This document shows, one piece after another, positions 41,785 to 49,883 of a stretch of 64,000 nucleotides of DNA (its first letter is position 1; each line of letters opens with the position of its first letter). Both the position numbers and the translations under genes were made by a program. Source of the DNA: Meiothermus sp. Pnk-1 (GTDB lineage: Bacteria > Deinococcota > Deinococci > Deinococcales > Thermaceae); assembly GCF_003226535.1 (NCBI RefSeq), contig NZ_QKOB01000004.1:124001-188000 (forward strand), read 5' to 3'. Under the pieces are notes generated by a model that was not told where the DNA came from, did no database searches, and was given only the letters and a program-made list of their open reading frames with translations.

Positions 41785-42495
41785 TTACTCGATATATACC
41801 GCGTCGTGAAAAGCGATCTCCCACTCCAGCACCTCTCGGAAAATACGGGCCAGTCGCTGCTGAACTTCCTCAGGATGGACTGGGCCCAGCTGATCTAGCT
41901 GCTTTAGCATCCAGAAGACGTTTTTCTTGAAGGCCCCTCCCGCGTGCAACCTGATCCAGTATGCATAGGCGGGTTTGGCAGGCAGGCGTTTAGCTCCAAC
42001 CTGGCACCAGGTGTAGTACATCCACTCTGCCCCGATAAGAGCAGCCAAGATCTCCACATAGCTGCTGTGTGCCCCATTCTGCAGCATCCATTCGGCGAAT
42101 GCGCGGGGCGTACCAGAGACGCTCTCTGAGGTCACCGCGTCGGGTGAAAGGCCGTAGCGCTTCAACACCCTCTGGAAGTAACGGGTCTGCACCCCGGTCA
42201 GATCAAGGGCCATTCCGGCGAAGCGGTGGCGTTGCGGAACCCCTGGAGCCTTGGCAATGGCATAGCCCAGCACACCGGAGCAGGCCTGAACGAAAGCGTA
42301 TTCCTGTACCAAGTAGCGTTTGAAAGCCCATTCCGACAGCGTGCCCTCAGTCATTTCACGCATAAAGCGGTGACGGACACACTGCGCCCATGCCCGCTCC
42401 GCGTTCATACGCATCCACTGGGTGAACCGCAACCTATAGCCCCGCGCCCTGAGCTCGCCAAAGCCCTCGCCCTCGGCTAATGTCAGTTCGTGCAT
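41785..42495 (-). CDS. TenA family protein, cysteine-less (TenA_E-like) type
   Basis: This is a 236-residue all-helical TenA/thiaminase II-like protein. Recognisable parts are WAQCVRHRFMREMTEGTLSEWAFKRYLVQEYAFVQACSGVLGYAIAKAP and the helix ALIGAEWMYYTWC. The classical active-site Cys of TenA is replaced by the AEWMY sequence seen in TenA_E proteins, which are described as salvaging thiamine breakdown products (aminopyrimidines and formamidopyrimidines). It is the last gene of the GntR operon, 31 bases after the PfkB kinase gene. Its presence suggests that an amino-pyrimidine or similar amine is released or hydrolysed in this pathway (inference). Confidence 0.82.
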   Translation of the reverse strand: MHELTLAEGEGFGELRARGYRLRFTQWMRMNAERAWAQCVRHRFMREMTEGTLSEWAFKRYLVQEYAFVQACSGVLGYAIAKAPGVPQRHRFAGMALDLTGVQTRYFQRVLKRYGLSPDAVTSESVSGTPRAFAEWMLQNGAHSSYVEILAALIGAEWMYYTWCQVGAKRLPAKPAYAYWIRLHAGGAFKKNVFWMLKQLDQLGPVHPEEVQQRLARIFREVLEWEIAFHDAVYIE

Positions 42496-42526
42496 CTACT
42501 TCCCCCACCGATTCCAATCCTGGACC

Positions 42527-43435
42527 TCAAGCTGAGCCCTCAAAAGCCTGCCGGATCGCCTCCAGTCCGCCGCGGGCTCCCTGGTACTGCACCGAGACTG
42601 CCGCGGCCTTTGTTGCCGCTTCAATAGAAGCTTCGATAGACTTTTCAGCAGCCCAGTAGGCTACAAAAACTCCAGAGAACACATCCCCTGCGCCTATGGT
42701 ATCCAAGACGCACCCGACAGGAGGTACCGGAAAATCCCGGCTTTCTGAAGGGGTGAAAAGGCGAACCCTCTCCGCTCCCTGGGTAAGGATTACCACACCA
42801 ACCTGACTCAATAGCTGCTGGCAACCCTTCTCGGGAGCTAGATCCTCAAACAGGTTGGCCAGCACCGCCCGGTTGACAAGGGCCACGTCAACCTGAACCA
42901 GGTGAGCCAGCAGTTCATCCGGCGTGTAGGTGTCCGGCCCCCCGTCCAGATCGCAGAATATTCGGAGACCCAGCGCTCTGGCCAGGCGCAGCTCCTCTGC
43001 GATCATCCCCAGGTGGTAGCCGTCGACGTAGAGGACTCCACCCCTGAGCCGGTCTCCGGCTTGGGTGAGGTATTGCCGCAACGGCCCACTATCGAAGTTA
43101 GAGGGCTCACTGACGATGAAGCGCTCTCCGTCGGGGTAGACCAGAATCACGCAGGTCGTCGTGTACGGAGCCGTTACAGCCGCCGGACAGAGTTCTACCC
43201 CAAAGCGGCGAAAGTCTGTAAGAAGAAGCTCGCCGAAGGAGTCTCCACCTACCAGGCCGCAGAAAACCGCCTGGCTGCCCACCGCAGCGGCTGCGCAGGC
43301 CGCGTTGGCCGCCATGCCTCCAGGCAGCTTGTGGATCCGCTCGACCGTAAGGCGTCCGCCCCGCTCCACAGGCCCCCGTAGTCGTACGATTACGTCTACG
43401 TTGGCGTAACCCACAAAGAGGGTTCGACCCACCAT
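42527..43435 (-). CDS. PfkB/ribokinase family kinase
   Basis: This is a 302-residue ribokinase-family kinase. It has the N-terminal motif IHKLPGGMAANAACAAAAVGSQAVFCGLVGGD and the C-terminal motif DTIGAGDVFSGVFVAYW with the catalytic Asp. It should phosphorylate a sugar, a nucleoside or a hydroxymethyl compound in the cytoplasm. It lies three bases after the BtpA gene and before the TenA gene. The neighbours (ribose-type importer, BtpA, lactonase-like hydrolase) leave sugar, nucleoside and pyrimidine alcohol substrates all possible. Confidence 0.9.
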   Translation of the reverse strand: MVGRTLFVGYANVDVIVRLRGPVERGGRLTVERIHKLPGGMAANAACAAAAVGSQAVFCGLVGGDSFGELLLTDFRRFGVELCPAAVTAPYTTTCVILVYPDGERFIVSEPSNFDSGPLRQYLTQAGDRLRGGVLYVDGYHLGMIAEELRLARALGLRIFCDLDGGPDTYTPDELLAHLVQVDVALVNRAVLANLFEDLAPEKGCQQLLSQVGVVILTQGAERVRLFTPSESRDFPVPPVGCVLDTIGAGDVFSGVFVAYWAAEKSIEASIEAATKAAAVSVQYQGARGGLEAIRQAFEGSA

Positions 43436-43438
43436 GGG

Positions 43439-44281
43439 CTAATCTCCTCTTGATACCCGGACAATCTCCATGAAGCGGCGAACTCTAGCCTCCGAAACCG
43501 GATTCCACCAGACCCCCTCTTCTTTGAGAGCGCTGGCGATGATGATTCCATCGACCAGCGGCAGGATCTCGGCCACATTAACCTCGTCCACCCCGCTACC
43601 CACCAGCAGCGGCAACTGGGAACCGCTGCGGATAGCCTGGATCTCTTCAATCACCGGAGCGTCACCGGTGCGTTGGCCGGTAGCGATAACTGCGTCAGCT
43701 GCGAAGAACTCTACATCCCTGGCTAACTCTGGCACACTGCGATCGGCCACAATAGCATGGGAGCCATGCTTTACATGAGCATCGGCAAAAATGCGCACTG
43801 CCTTTGCCCCAATGCGGGCTCGATATCGCATGGCCCGGGCCGCTGCTCCCTCGACCAACCCTTCGTTGGCCACATAAGCATTGGCCCACTGGTTAACTCG
43901 GATGAAAGCGCAGCCTGCGGCATGAGCGACCGCCAGTGCTGGGATGGCCGCGTTGGCTAGGACATTGATACCCATGGGCAGGTCCACAGTCTCTCGAATC
44001 TTGCGGGCAGCTACAGCCATCACCGCCGAGGTCTCGTGACCAATCTCATCAGGCTTGACAAAGGGGATATCCCCGTGGTTCTCCAGGATCAGCCCGTCAA
44101 CCCCACCGCTGCGGTAACTGAGAGCATCCTGAAGTGCAGCTTGGTAAATGGTTTCCACCGGTTCCCCGGTATACTCCGGAGAGCCCGGCAGCGGCCGCAT
44201 GTGAATCACCCCAATGACAACTTTCTTTCTGCCGAAGATTGTCAGCAGGGCATCCTCCTTGGGTTTATACACTCCGGCCAT
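43439..44281 (-). CDS. BtpA/SgcQ family protein
   Basis: This is a 280-residue BtpA-family protein with a TIM-barrel-like pattern: VVIGVIHMRPLPGSPEY, GGVDGLILENHGDIPFVK, INVLANAAIPALAVAHAAGCAFIRVNQWANAYVANEGLVEG and LPLLVGSGVDEVNVAEIL. E. coli SgcQ of the sgc carbohydrate operon belongs here, and BtpA itself was tied to photosystem I stability; no reaction is proven. In this operon it probably acts as an aldolase, epimerase or lyase on the phosphorylated product of the adjacent kinase (inference). Confidence 0.85.
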   Translation of the reverse strand: MAGVYKPKEDALLTIFGRKKVVIGVIHMRPLPGSPEYTGEPVETIYQAALQDALSYRSGGVDGLILENHGDIPFVKPDEIGHETSAVMAVAARKIRETVDLPMGINVLANAAIPALAVAHAAGCAFIRVNQWANAYVANEGLVEGAAARAMRYRARIGAKAVRIFADAHVKHGSHAIVADRSVPELARDVEFFAADAVIATGQRTGDAPVIEEIQAIRSGSQLPLLVGSGVDEVNVAEILPLVDGIIIASALKEEGVWWNPVSEARVRRFMEIVRVSRGD

Positions 44282-44335
44282 ACCTGTACCCCTGTTTTTA
44301 CCGCTGCGATTAGCGGCAGTAGAACAATGCAGTAC

Positions 44336-45367
44336 CTATGTCCCAGCTAGCACCCGACGAGGGTTTTCTATTAGTAGTTGATCGATCTCCTTTCTGCTCA
44401 ACCCATGCCGCTTTAAGCGTGGGACAAAGTGGCGCAGGATGTAGGCGTAGCCGTTGCCTCCATAGCGCGTCAGCATCATCTTGATGAATACATCCTGACT
44501 GAGCACGACCTTGTGACCGTAGCCTGCCCGGACTAGACCAACAATGGCTCTGGCATTCTCCTCGTCCGAAGGACTCTGTGCGTCTTGGTCGGCATAGTAG
44601 TAGTCCATGCCGATCATGTCGTAGGACAGGTAGGCTCCGCGATCCGCCAGCGCCATCTGGTATTCCAAATCGGTGCCGCTGGGGTTCATGTGATTGAGGA
44701 CAACCCGGTTGAGGTCACCACCCTCCTCTGCGACTACGTCCAGTACTCGGTGAGCCAGCCGCTCCCAACCTGGCAGGTGCACGCTCAGTGCTACTTGAGT
44801 CTGCCGCTGGGCGCGGGCCGCTGCACGCAGCACCTTCTCCTCCTGAGAGGTGAAGTCCTTGCTGATGCCGATTTCACCAATGTGACCGGCCTTGATCTCC
44901 GTACCCTCCGCACCCTCCAGCACATCAGCTATTATTCGTGCTGCCAGATCTTCGACTGTGGCTGACCGAATCCAATCCGGATGGGTACGCTCCAGGTAAT
45001 ATCCGGCCCCCATGACAATCTGGAGGCCGGTGCGCTCTGCGATGCGCCGCAGGGCTAATGGATCACGACCGATGTTTGCCGAGGTCGCATCCACCACAGT
45101 CCTACCTCCAAGTAGCTTGAACTGCATTACCTCCTCAGAGGCCACTTCCTCATCGAATAAACCGCAATTGTCCAGATTGACGAAGGGGTCCTGGCGCAGT
45201 TCGTGCAATATCTCTGCAGAGACTGGCTGGTGTGCCAGGTGAATGCGGCTGGCTTCTTGTGGGTTGCGCCAGTACCGACGGGCGTCGATCAATAGGTGCT
45301 CATGGAGCAATGTGACACCTAGGGTATTAGCGTCTACTGGGCCAGTTACCGTTTGTACTGAAGCCAT
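44336..45367 (-). CDS. Phosphotriesterase-family (PTE-like) hydrolase
   Basis: This is a 343-residue PTE/Php-family TIM-barrel enzyme. The metal ligands are recognisable: HEH in TLLHEHLLID, an acidic bridge in IGEIGIS where phosphotriesterase has a carboxylated Lys, His in ALSVHLPGW, His in VVLNHMN and Asp in VLSQDVF. Family members are mostly lactonases or sugar-lactone/phospho-ester hydrolases. The ATG at 45367 starts two bases after the permease stop with GGGAGGG upstream. In the pathway it could open a lactone or ester of the imported compound. Confidence 0.87.
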   Translation of the reverse strand: MASVQTVTGPVDANTLGVTLLHEHLLIDARRYWRNPQEASRIHLAHQPVSAEILHELRQDPFVNLDNCGLFDEEVASEEVMQFKLLGGRTVVDATSANIGRDPLALRRIAERTGLQIVMGAGYYLERTHPDWIRSATVEDLAARIIADVLEGAEGTEIKAGHIGEIGISKDFTSQEEKVLRAAARAQRQTQVALSVHLPGWERLAHRVLDVVAEEGGDLNRVVLNHMNPSGTDLEYQMALADRGAYLSYDMIGMDYYYADQDAQSPSDEENARAIVGLVRAGYGHKVVLSQDVFIKMMLTRYGGNGYAYILRHFVPRLKRHGLSRKEIDQLLIENPRRVLAGT

Positions 45368-45368
45368 C

Positions 45369-46376
45369 TCAATCCCTCCCCCGGCCACTGCCCGCTCCAC
45401 TCAGTCGACGATTGAGCCAGATAGCCAGCAGAATCACAGTGCCGCCAATGATCTGTTCGTAAAAGGGAGAAATCCCCTTGAGGATCAGTACATTGCCAAT
45501 GGTGGCGAGGAAGAGAGCACCTAAAATCGTACCCACCACGCTACCCTTACCACCGAATAAACTGGTACCCCCAATAATCACGGCGGCGATAGCCTGGAGT
45601 TCAAACCCCACTCCTGTATATGAGCTGCCGGAAGCCAGCCGTGCTGCAGTGACCATTCCACTTACCGCCACCGCCAGCCCACTGAGCACATAAACCAGCA
45701 GAATGACTTGGCGTACGTTTACGCCAGAACGGCGCACGGCTTCCATGTTGCTACCAATTCCCTTGATATACACCCCAAATCGGGTCCATTCCAGGATACC
45801 GTGGGCAGCCAACACTGCTATAGCTGCGATGACCACCGGCACTGGTATGCCCAGTACCCATCCTCGCCCCAACGCCAGGAAGGGGCTTTCAGGATCGATG
45901 GGAATCGAGTAACCCTGGGTCAGCAGCAAGGCTAGACCGCGGAGAATTGATAAAGCCGCCAGGGTCACGATGAAGGCAGGAATCCCCTGGTAGCTAATGA
46001 AGTAACCATTGATTGCGCCGATTAGAACCCCCAGAATCGCCATAGCGGGTAGAACCAGCCAGACCGGCCATCCTGCTGCGAGTGCCATGGCTGAAAGCAC
46101 CGCTACCACTGCTAGTCCGGAGCCCACCGAAAGATCGATGCCTGCCAGGGTAATCACCAGAGTCATGGCTGCGGCCACGATCATGGTAGGAGCCGCTTGC
46201 CGCAACACGTTCAGGAGATTCTCTGGCGTGATGAAGTTGGGCACCAGGAACGCTGCCAAGATGAACACAGCCAGGAACACCAGAAACAAGGTAGTCTGGT
46301 AAGCTAGAGGCCCGCCCTTCAGCGTTCCCACGGCTGTGGTGTCCTGCTTACCAGGCCCGGAATTCATGCGATTCAT
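45369..46376 (-). CDS. ABC transporter permease, ribose (RbsC) type
   Basis: This is a 335-residue permease of the monosaccharide importer family, with the typical MTLVITLAGIDLSVGSGLAVVAVLSAM, GYFISYQGIPAFIVTLAALSILRGLALLLTQG and GGTSLFGGKGSVVGTILGALFLATIGNVL. About nine or ten membrane spans are predicted. It works with the ATPase at 46392 and the binding protein at 47213. Such permeases carry pentoses, other sugars, autoinducer-2 and nucleosides. Confidence 0.92.
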   Translation of the reverse strand: MNRMNSGPGKQDTTAVGTLKGGPLAYQTTLFLVFLAVFILAAFLVPNFITPENLLNVLRQAAPTMIVAAAMTLVITLAGIDLSVGSGLAVVAVLSAMALAAGWPVWLVLPAMAILGVLIGAINGYFISYQGIPAFIVTLAALSILRGLALLLTQGYSIPIDPESPFLALGRGWVLGIPVPVVIAAIAVLAAHGILEWTRFGVYIKGIGSNMEAVRRSGVNVRQVILLVYVLSGLAVAVSGMVTAARLASGSSYTGVGFELQAIAAVIIGGTSLFGGKGSVVGTILGALFLATIGNVLILKGISPFYEQIIGGTVILLAIWLNRRLSGAGSGRGRD

Positions 46377-46391
46377 CTCCTCTCCTAAGAG

Positions 46392-47153
46392 TCAACGGGT
46401 CCCCTCGGGCGCAGCCACGCCCTCGATCAGCTTGATAATTTCTGGGATACTGGTCTCTTTAGCCTTTCGTTCAGCTATGTTGCGGCCTTCGTACAGCACC
46501 ACAAGGCGGTCACAGACTTGAAGTACATCGTGGAGGCGGTGGCTAACAAAGACTACCCCCACCCCTGCGGAGGCCAGCCTGCGCGTGAGGCTGAGTACCT
46601 CCTCCACTTCCCTGGCTGCCAACGCCGAGGTGGGCTCGTCCAGGATCAGCACCTTTGGCTGGAAGGAAATGGCCCGGCCGATGGCGATGGCCTGGCGCTG
46701 ACCGCCCGAGAGATTTTCCACCATGAGCCGTGTAGATGGAATGCGAATGTGTAGTTCGTAGAGGATTTTTTCAGCTTTTTGATGAAGAGTATTGCGATCC
46801 AGAATCGATATCCTCAGGAACTGGCGGGTAGGCTCACGGCCCAGGAAGAGGTTGGTAGCAACATCGAGCGTGTCACACAGCGAAAGGTCTTGGTAGACCA
46901 TCTCGATGCCCTGTTGCCGGGCATCCTGCGGAGATCGAAAAGTGACGGGGTTTCCCTCCAGGTATAACTGTCCCTTATCCGGAACTACAGCTCCGCTGAG
47001 AATTTTCAGAAAAGTAGATTTACCTGCGCCGTTATCACCGATAATCCCCAACACCTCGCCGCGATTTAGATGCAGGCTCACACCCCTAAGGGCCTGTATA
47101 GCACCAAATCGCTTCTCAATATTTCTGGCTTCCAGCAAAGGAATCTGGTTCAT
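46392..47153 (-). CDS. ABC transporter ATP-binding protein, single-domain sugar type
   Basis: This is a 253-residue ATPase with Walker A GDNGAGKST, signature LSGGQRQAIAIGRAI, Walker B VLILDEPTSALA and SHRLHDVLQVCDRLVVL. Many ribose-type importers use a fused double ATPase of about 500 residues; this one is a single domain, like FrcA-type proteins, and presumably works as a homodimer. The start at 47153 (MNQIPLLEARNIEKRFG) is preferred to the longer frame because homology begins there. Confidence 0.9.
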   Translation of the reverse strand: MNQIPLLEARNIEKRFGAIQALRGVSLHLNRGEVLGIIGDNGAGKSTFLKILSGAVVPDKGQLYLEGNPVTFRSPQDARQQGIEMVYQDLSLCDTLDVATNLFLGREPTRQFLRISILDRNTLHQKAEKILYELHIRIPSTRLMVENLSGGQRQAIAIGRAISFQPKVLILDEPTSALAAREVEEVLSLTRRLASAGVGVVFVSHRLHDVLQVCDRLVVLYEGRNIAERKAKETSIPEIIKLIEGVAAPEGTR

Positions 47154-47212
47154 GGTATCTCTTAGCAAACCGAATGGGGGGTGGGAGTTATCCACCCACC
47201 CCCTGTCAGAAC

Positions 47213-48136
47213 TTACTTGAAGAGAGCCCGGTACTTGTCTACATTCTCCTTTGTGACGATGGTAGTGGGTATTAAGATTTCAGCGGGAATTTTTTCACCG
47301 GCAATAAGCTTGAGTGCATTGAGCACTGCCTGATAGCCCTCCTGGTAGGGATCTTGCTGAACCACAGCTAGCACATACCCCTTATCCAATCCCTCGATGG
47401 CCTGCTTGGTGAGATCCCATCCCACCACCTTGACCCGATCTGTCACCTTCTGAGACTGTACCGCTGCAATTACCCCAATCAAAGCGGGTTCACCGGTGGC
47501 GTAAACGAAGTCTAGATTGCGATTCGCAGTAATGAGGTTTTCAGCAGCACTGAGGGCGATTTCCTGAACATTCTGGCCGTCGACGGTGGCTACCACACGG
47601 ATACCAGGAGCTTCTTGAAGGGCTTTGAGGAAGCCGTCTCGTCGTTGATTCTGAATGAAAGAGTTAAGGGCACCCACAATGCCTACGTTGGCTTTGCCGC
47701 CCATCTTATCTCGAACGTATTTGACCAGCCACTCTCCAATTTCCACACCCGCTTTATAGTTGTCGACACCGATGAAGGTACTCGCGGGCGGTACCGCTAC
47801 TTTGGCGTCGATGGCTATGACAGGTATCTTGGCTTTCTGCGCAGCTTCCACGGCAGGTCTTATGCCATTGACATCGATAGCCAGGACGATGATGGCCCCA
47901 ACTTTCTGAGCCACAAATGTTTCGATGGCACGAACTTGCTTGGCGGGGTCGTTCTGTCCATCTACGATAACCAGGTCGACACCCTTCTCAGCCGCAGCTT
48001 TCTTAGCCCCGTCATTAACCTGATTGAAAAAGAGGGCCTGGAGGTTGATGGTCACCAGCCCAACCTTGGGTTTGCTTTGGGCTAATCCCAGCGTGCCTAG
48101 AACCATAATTACTAAGAGCAACAATCTTACCAGCAT
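47213..48136 (-). CDS. Ribose-type ABC transporter substrate-binding protein
   Basis: This is a 307-residue periplasmic-type binding protein of the type 1 sugar fold, with a signal peptide (MLVRLLLLVIMVLGTLGLAQ). Its pattern is VGLVTINLQALFFNQVNDGAKKAAAEKGVDLVIVDGQNDPAKQVRAIETFVAQKVGAIIVLAIDVNG, then VDNYKAGVEIGEWLVKYV and VDGQNVQEIALSAAENLITANRNLDFVYATGEPALIG. The ligand is presumably a sugar or nucleoside-like compound; no sequence feature decides it. It is the receptor of the GntR-operon importer. Confidence 0.92.
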   Translation of the reverse strand: MLVRLLLLVIMVLGTLGLAQSKPKVGLVTINLQALFFNQVNDGAKKAAAEKGVDLVIVDGQNDPAKQVRAIETFVAQKVGAIIVLAIDVNGIRPAVEAAQKAKIPVIAIDAKVAVPPASTFIGVDNYKAGVEIGEWLVKYVRDKMGGKANVGIVGALNSFIQNQRRDGFLKALQEAPGIRVVATVDGQNVQEIALSAAENLITANRNLDFVYATGEPALIGVIAAVQSQKVTDRVKVVGWDLTKQAIEGLDKGYVLAVVQQDPYQEGYQAVLNALKLIAGEKIPAEILIPTTIVTKENVDKYRALFK

Positions 48137-48231
48137 AGCTCACTCCCTTCGGCATTCGTTGCCGCCTCTGTGTGCCTAAACCTATACCCGTGGGTAAGAA
48201 TCGTGTGCATGGTTAGACAAGCGATCACCCC

Positions 48232-48990
48232 CTAAGCAGCCAGCCATTTGACGAGGTTTTGCCAGAAACGGGCGTAGTGCTCCCATCCCACGAACTCCGG
48301 GGGTCCCCAATGGGGCCCACAGTCAGAGGCGAAAGCTGCGCACTTCCCCTGGCCGTAAGTGCCCACGGCGAGAAAGACGTCTTCGCCAATCCTGGCCAGA
48401 ACCCGGCCGCCCTCGCGGGGGAGCAGTTGGTTGTAACCCAGGAACCTGGGCCAGTCAGGGCCAATACCTGCGAATATGCTGTGTTCGGGCTCTACGATCT
48501 CCGGAGTAACCCCCTCAGGGCACTCCACCCGGTCGTCTCCTTCCACCATCGTCACCGGCAGTACCTCACGCAGGGCAGTTCGGCCGTAGCGAGCTTTGCC
48601 ATCGATGCCGGAAAAGGACATGTAGCCTCCGATCATGATCAGCCCACCCCCTTGCCGCACATACTCGGCGATAAGCTCGCAGCGGTCTGCCACGCGCATT
48701 GATTTAGAGAAAGTGTCCGGGTGCAGGAGGAGGGTGTTGCTGCCGATGTCGCTGAGGATGACTACCCTATACTTGCGGAGTGCCTCGATGGAGGCAGGAA
48801 ATTTGCGTGCAGCTTCATGGTTTGGCAGAAAGTCCACGGCAGCGCCGCCACTCTCTAGGGCAGTTATAAGCCAGGAAGCTCCTTCGGCATATTCGCTAGT
48901 GGTGAAGCTGTCAAACCCTTTGACGTGGATAGTGTGGCTCACCCAGCTTTCCCCAGCCAGAAGGACCCTTACATCAGCCGCGTCACCCAT
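48232..48990 (-). CDS. GATase1-like (DUF1355/ThuA-like) cytoplasmic protein
   Basis: This is a 252-residue protein of the putative glutamine amidotransferase-like (class I GATase fold) group, seen from VRVLLAGESWVSHTIHVKGFDSFTTSEY, then LRKYRVVILSDIGSNTLLL, VRQGGGLIMIGGYMSFSGI and AVGTYGQGKCAAFASDCGPHWGP. No canonical Cys-His-Glu triad is evident, so it may bind rather than hydrolyse. The ATG at 48990, with GGAGG nine bases upstream, is coupled to the end of the GntR gene. Similar proteins often accompany sugar catabolic operons; its reaction is unknown. Confidence 0.82.
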   Translation of the reverse strand: MGDAADVRVLLAGESWVSHTIHVKGFDSFTTSEYAEGASWLITALESGGAAVDFLPNHEAARKFPASIEALRKYRVVILSDIGSNTLLLHPDTFSKSMRVADRCELIAEYVRQGGGLIMIGGYMSFSGIDGKARYGRTALREVLPVTMVEGDDRVECPEGVTPEIVEPEHSIFAGIGPDWPRFLGYNQLLPREGGRVLARIGEDVFLAVGTYGQGKCAAFASDCGPHWGPPEFVGWEHYARFWQNLVKWLAA

Positions 48991-48992
48991 AG

Positions 48993-49745
48993 TCAAATAC
49001 CTCCTGTTTGCTGCACATAGAACCGGTAGCGGTCGGCTCTATAAAAAATTTCAGCATATTCAACTGCGTCGCCAGTTTGTGCGAAGGTATAACGTTCAAC
49101 GTAAAGCAAAGGTGTACCGATGGGTACGCCGAGCAAGCCTGCCTGCTCCTTGTCAGCTGCCCTGGCCATAATGATTTCGTCTGCACTGGCGATAGTGACG
49201 CCGAAATCCTGAGCAAGCAGGGTATAGAGTGATCCATTAGCCAATCGTTCCCTGGGAAATGCCAGGCGTTCAGAGAGGTAGCAGGTTTGTATGGCTATTG
49301 CCTCCTCATCAGCCAGCCTCAGGCGAACAATCTTCAAAAGGCGCTGGGTGTTCTTGCCGAAGTGGCGCTCCATATTGCCAGAGGGCGGCACGTAGTCGAA
49401 CTCCAGGATCTGAGCACTTGCCTTCAGGCCTCGCGAGGCCATGTCCTGTGTGAAACTGGAGAGGCGTTTAGCATCGAAGGCCTCATACGAGCGAGCCACA
49501 AAGGTTCCCTGGCCACGATGCCGCATGACATACCCCTCCCGGACTAAGCGCTCTAAGGCTAGGCGGGCGGTTACCCGGCTTACATGAAAGGTGGTCTCGA
49601 TTTCCTTCTCTGTAAGGAACCTGTCGCCAGAAGAGTACTGACCGCTTAAAAGCAACTGCTTAAGGGCTTCGTACAGTTGGTAATAAACAGGAGTCTTCCT
49701 GTCGAAATGAGTGAACACGTATGGTGTAGGAGTTGGCTTTGTCAT
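48993..49745 (-). CDS. GntR family regulator with UTRA effector domain
   Basis: This is a 250-residue HutC/UTRA-type GntR regulator. The DNA-binding domain reads PVYYQLYEALKQLLLSGQYSSGDRFLTEKEIETTFHVSRVTARLALERLVREGYV, and the UTRA domain includes FAYERLS-like KIVRLRLADEEAIAIQTCYL, FPRERLANGSLYTLL and GTPLLYVERYTFAQTGDAVEYAEIFYRADRYRF. It is the first gene of the nine-gene operon ending at 41785. Its ATG at 49745 lies almost on the transcript start predicted from the promoter, next to a palindrome, so autoregulation is likely. The effector is probably a phosphorylated intermediate, as in related proteins. Confidence 0.92.
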   Translation of the reverse strand: MTKPTPTPYVFTHFDRKTPVYYQLYEALKQLLLSGQYSSGDRFLTEKEIETTFHVSRVTARLALERLVREGYVMRHRGQGTFVARSYEAFDAKRLSSFTQDMASRGLKASAQILEFDYVPPSGNMERHFGKNTQRLLKIVRLRLADEEAIAIQTCYLSERLAFPRERLANGSLYTLLAQDFGVTIASADEIIMARAADKEQAGLLGVPIGTPLLYVERYTFAQTGDAVEYAEIFYRADRYRFYVQQTGGI

Positions 49746-49792
49746 ATTGTTGTAACAATCTAACAATAATCCCTGCTTTCAAACCATGTCAA
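49746..49792 (-). promoter_or_regulatory. Promoter and operator of the GntR operon
   Basis: On the minus strand TTGACA (49792-49787), an 18-base spacer and TATTGT (49768-49763) precede the start codon at 49745 very closely. Transcription would begin roughly 10 bases before the ATG, so the mRNA may be nearly leaderless; no Shine-Dalgarno is visible. The inverted repeat ATTGTT-GT-AACAAT (49746-49759) covers that start point and is the likely GntR operator. Confidence 0.6.
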
Positions 49793-49883
49793 GCGGCTTG
49801 ATCCAGTGTCGCGCGGGCATGGTGATTGGGGTTCCTCACTACTTTCATGCTGCACCCCCTTTCCCGGCGTATCCTGGTATCCG

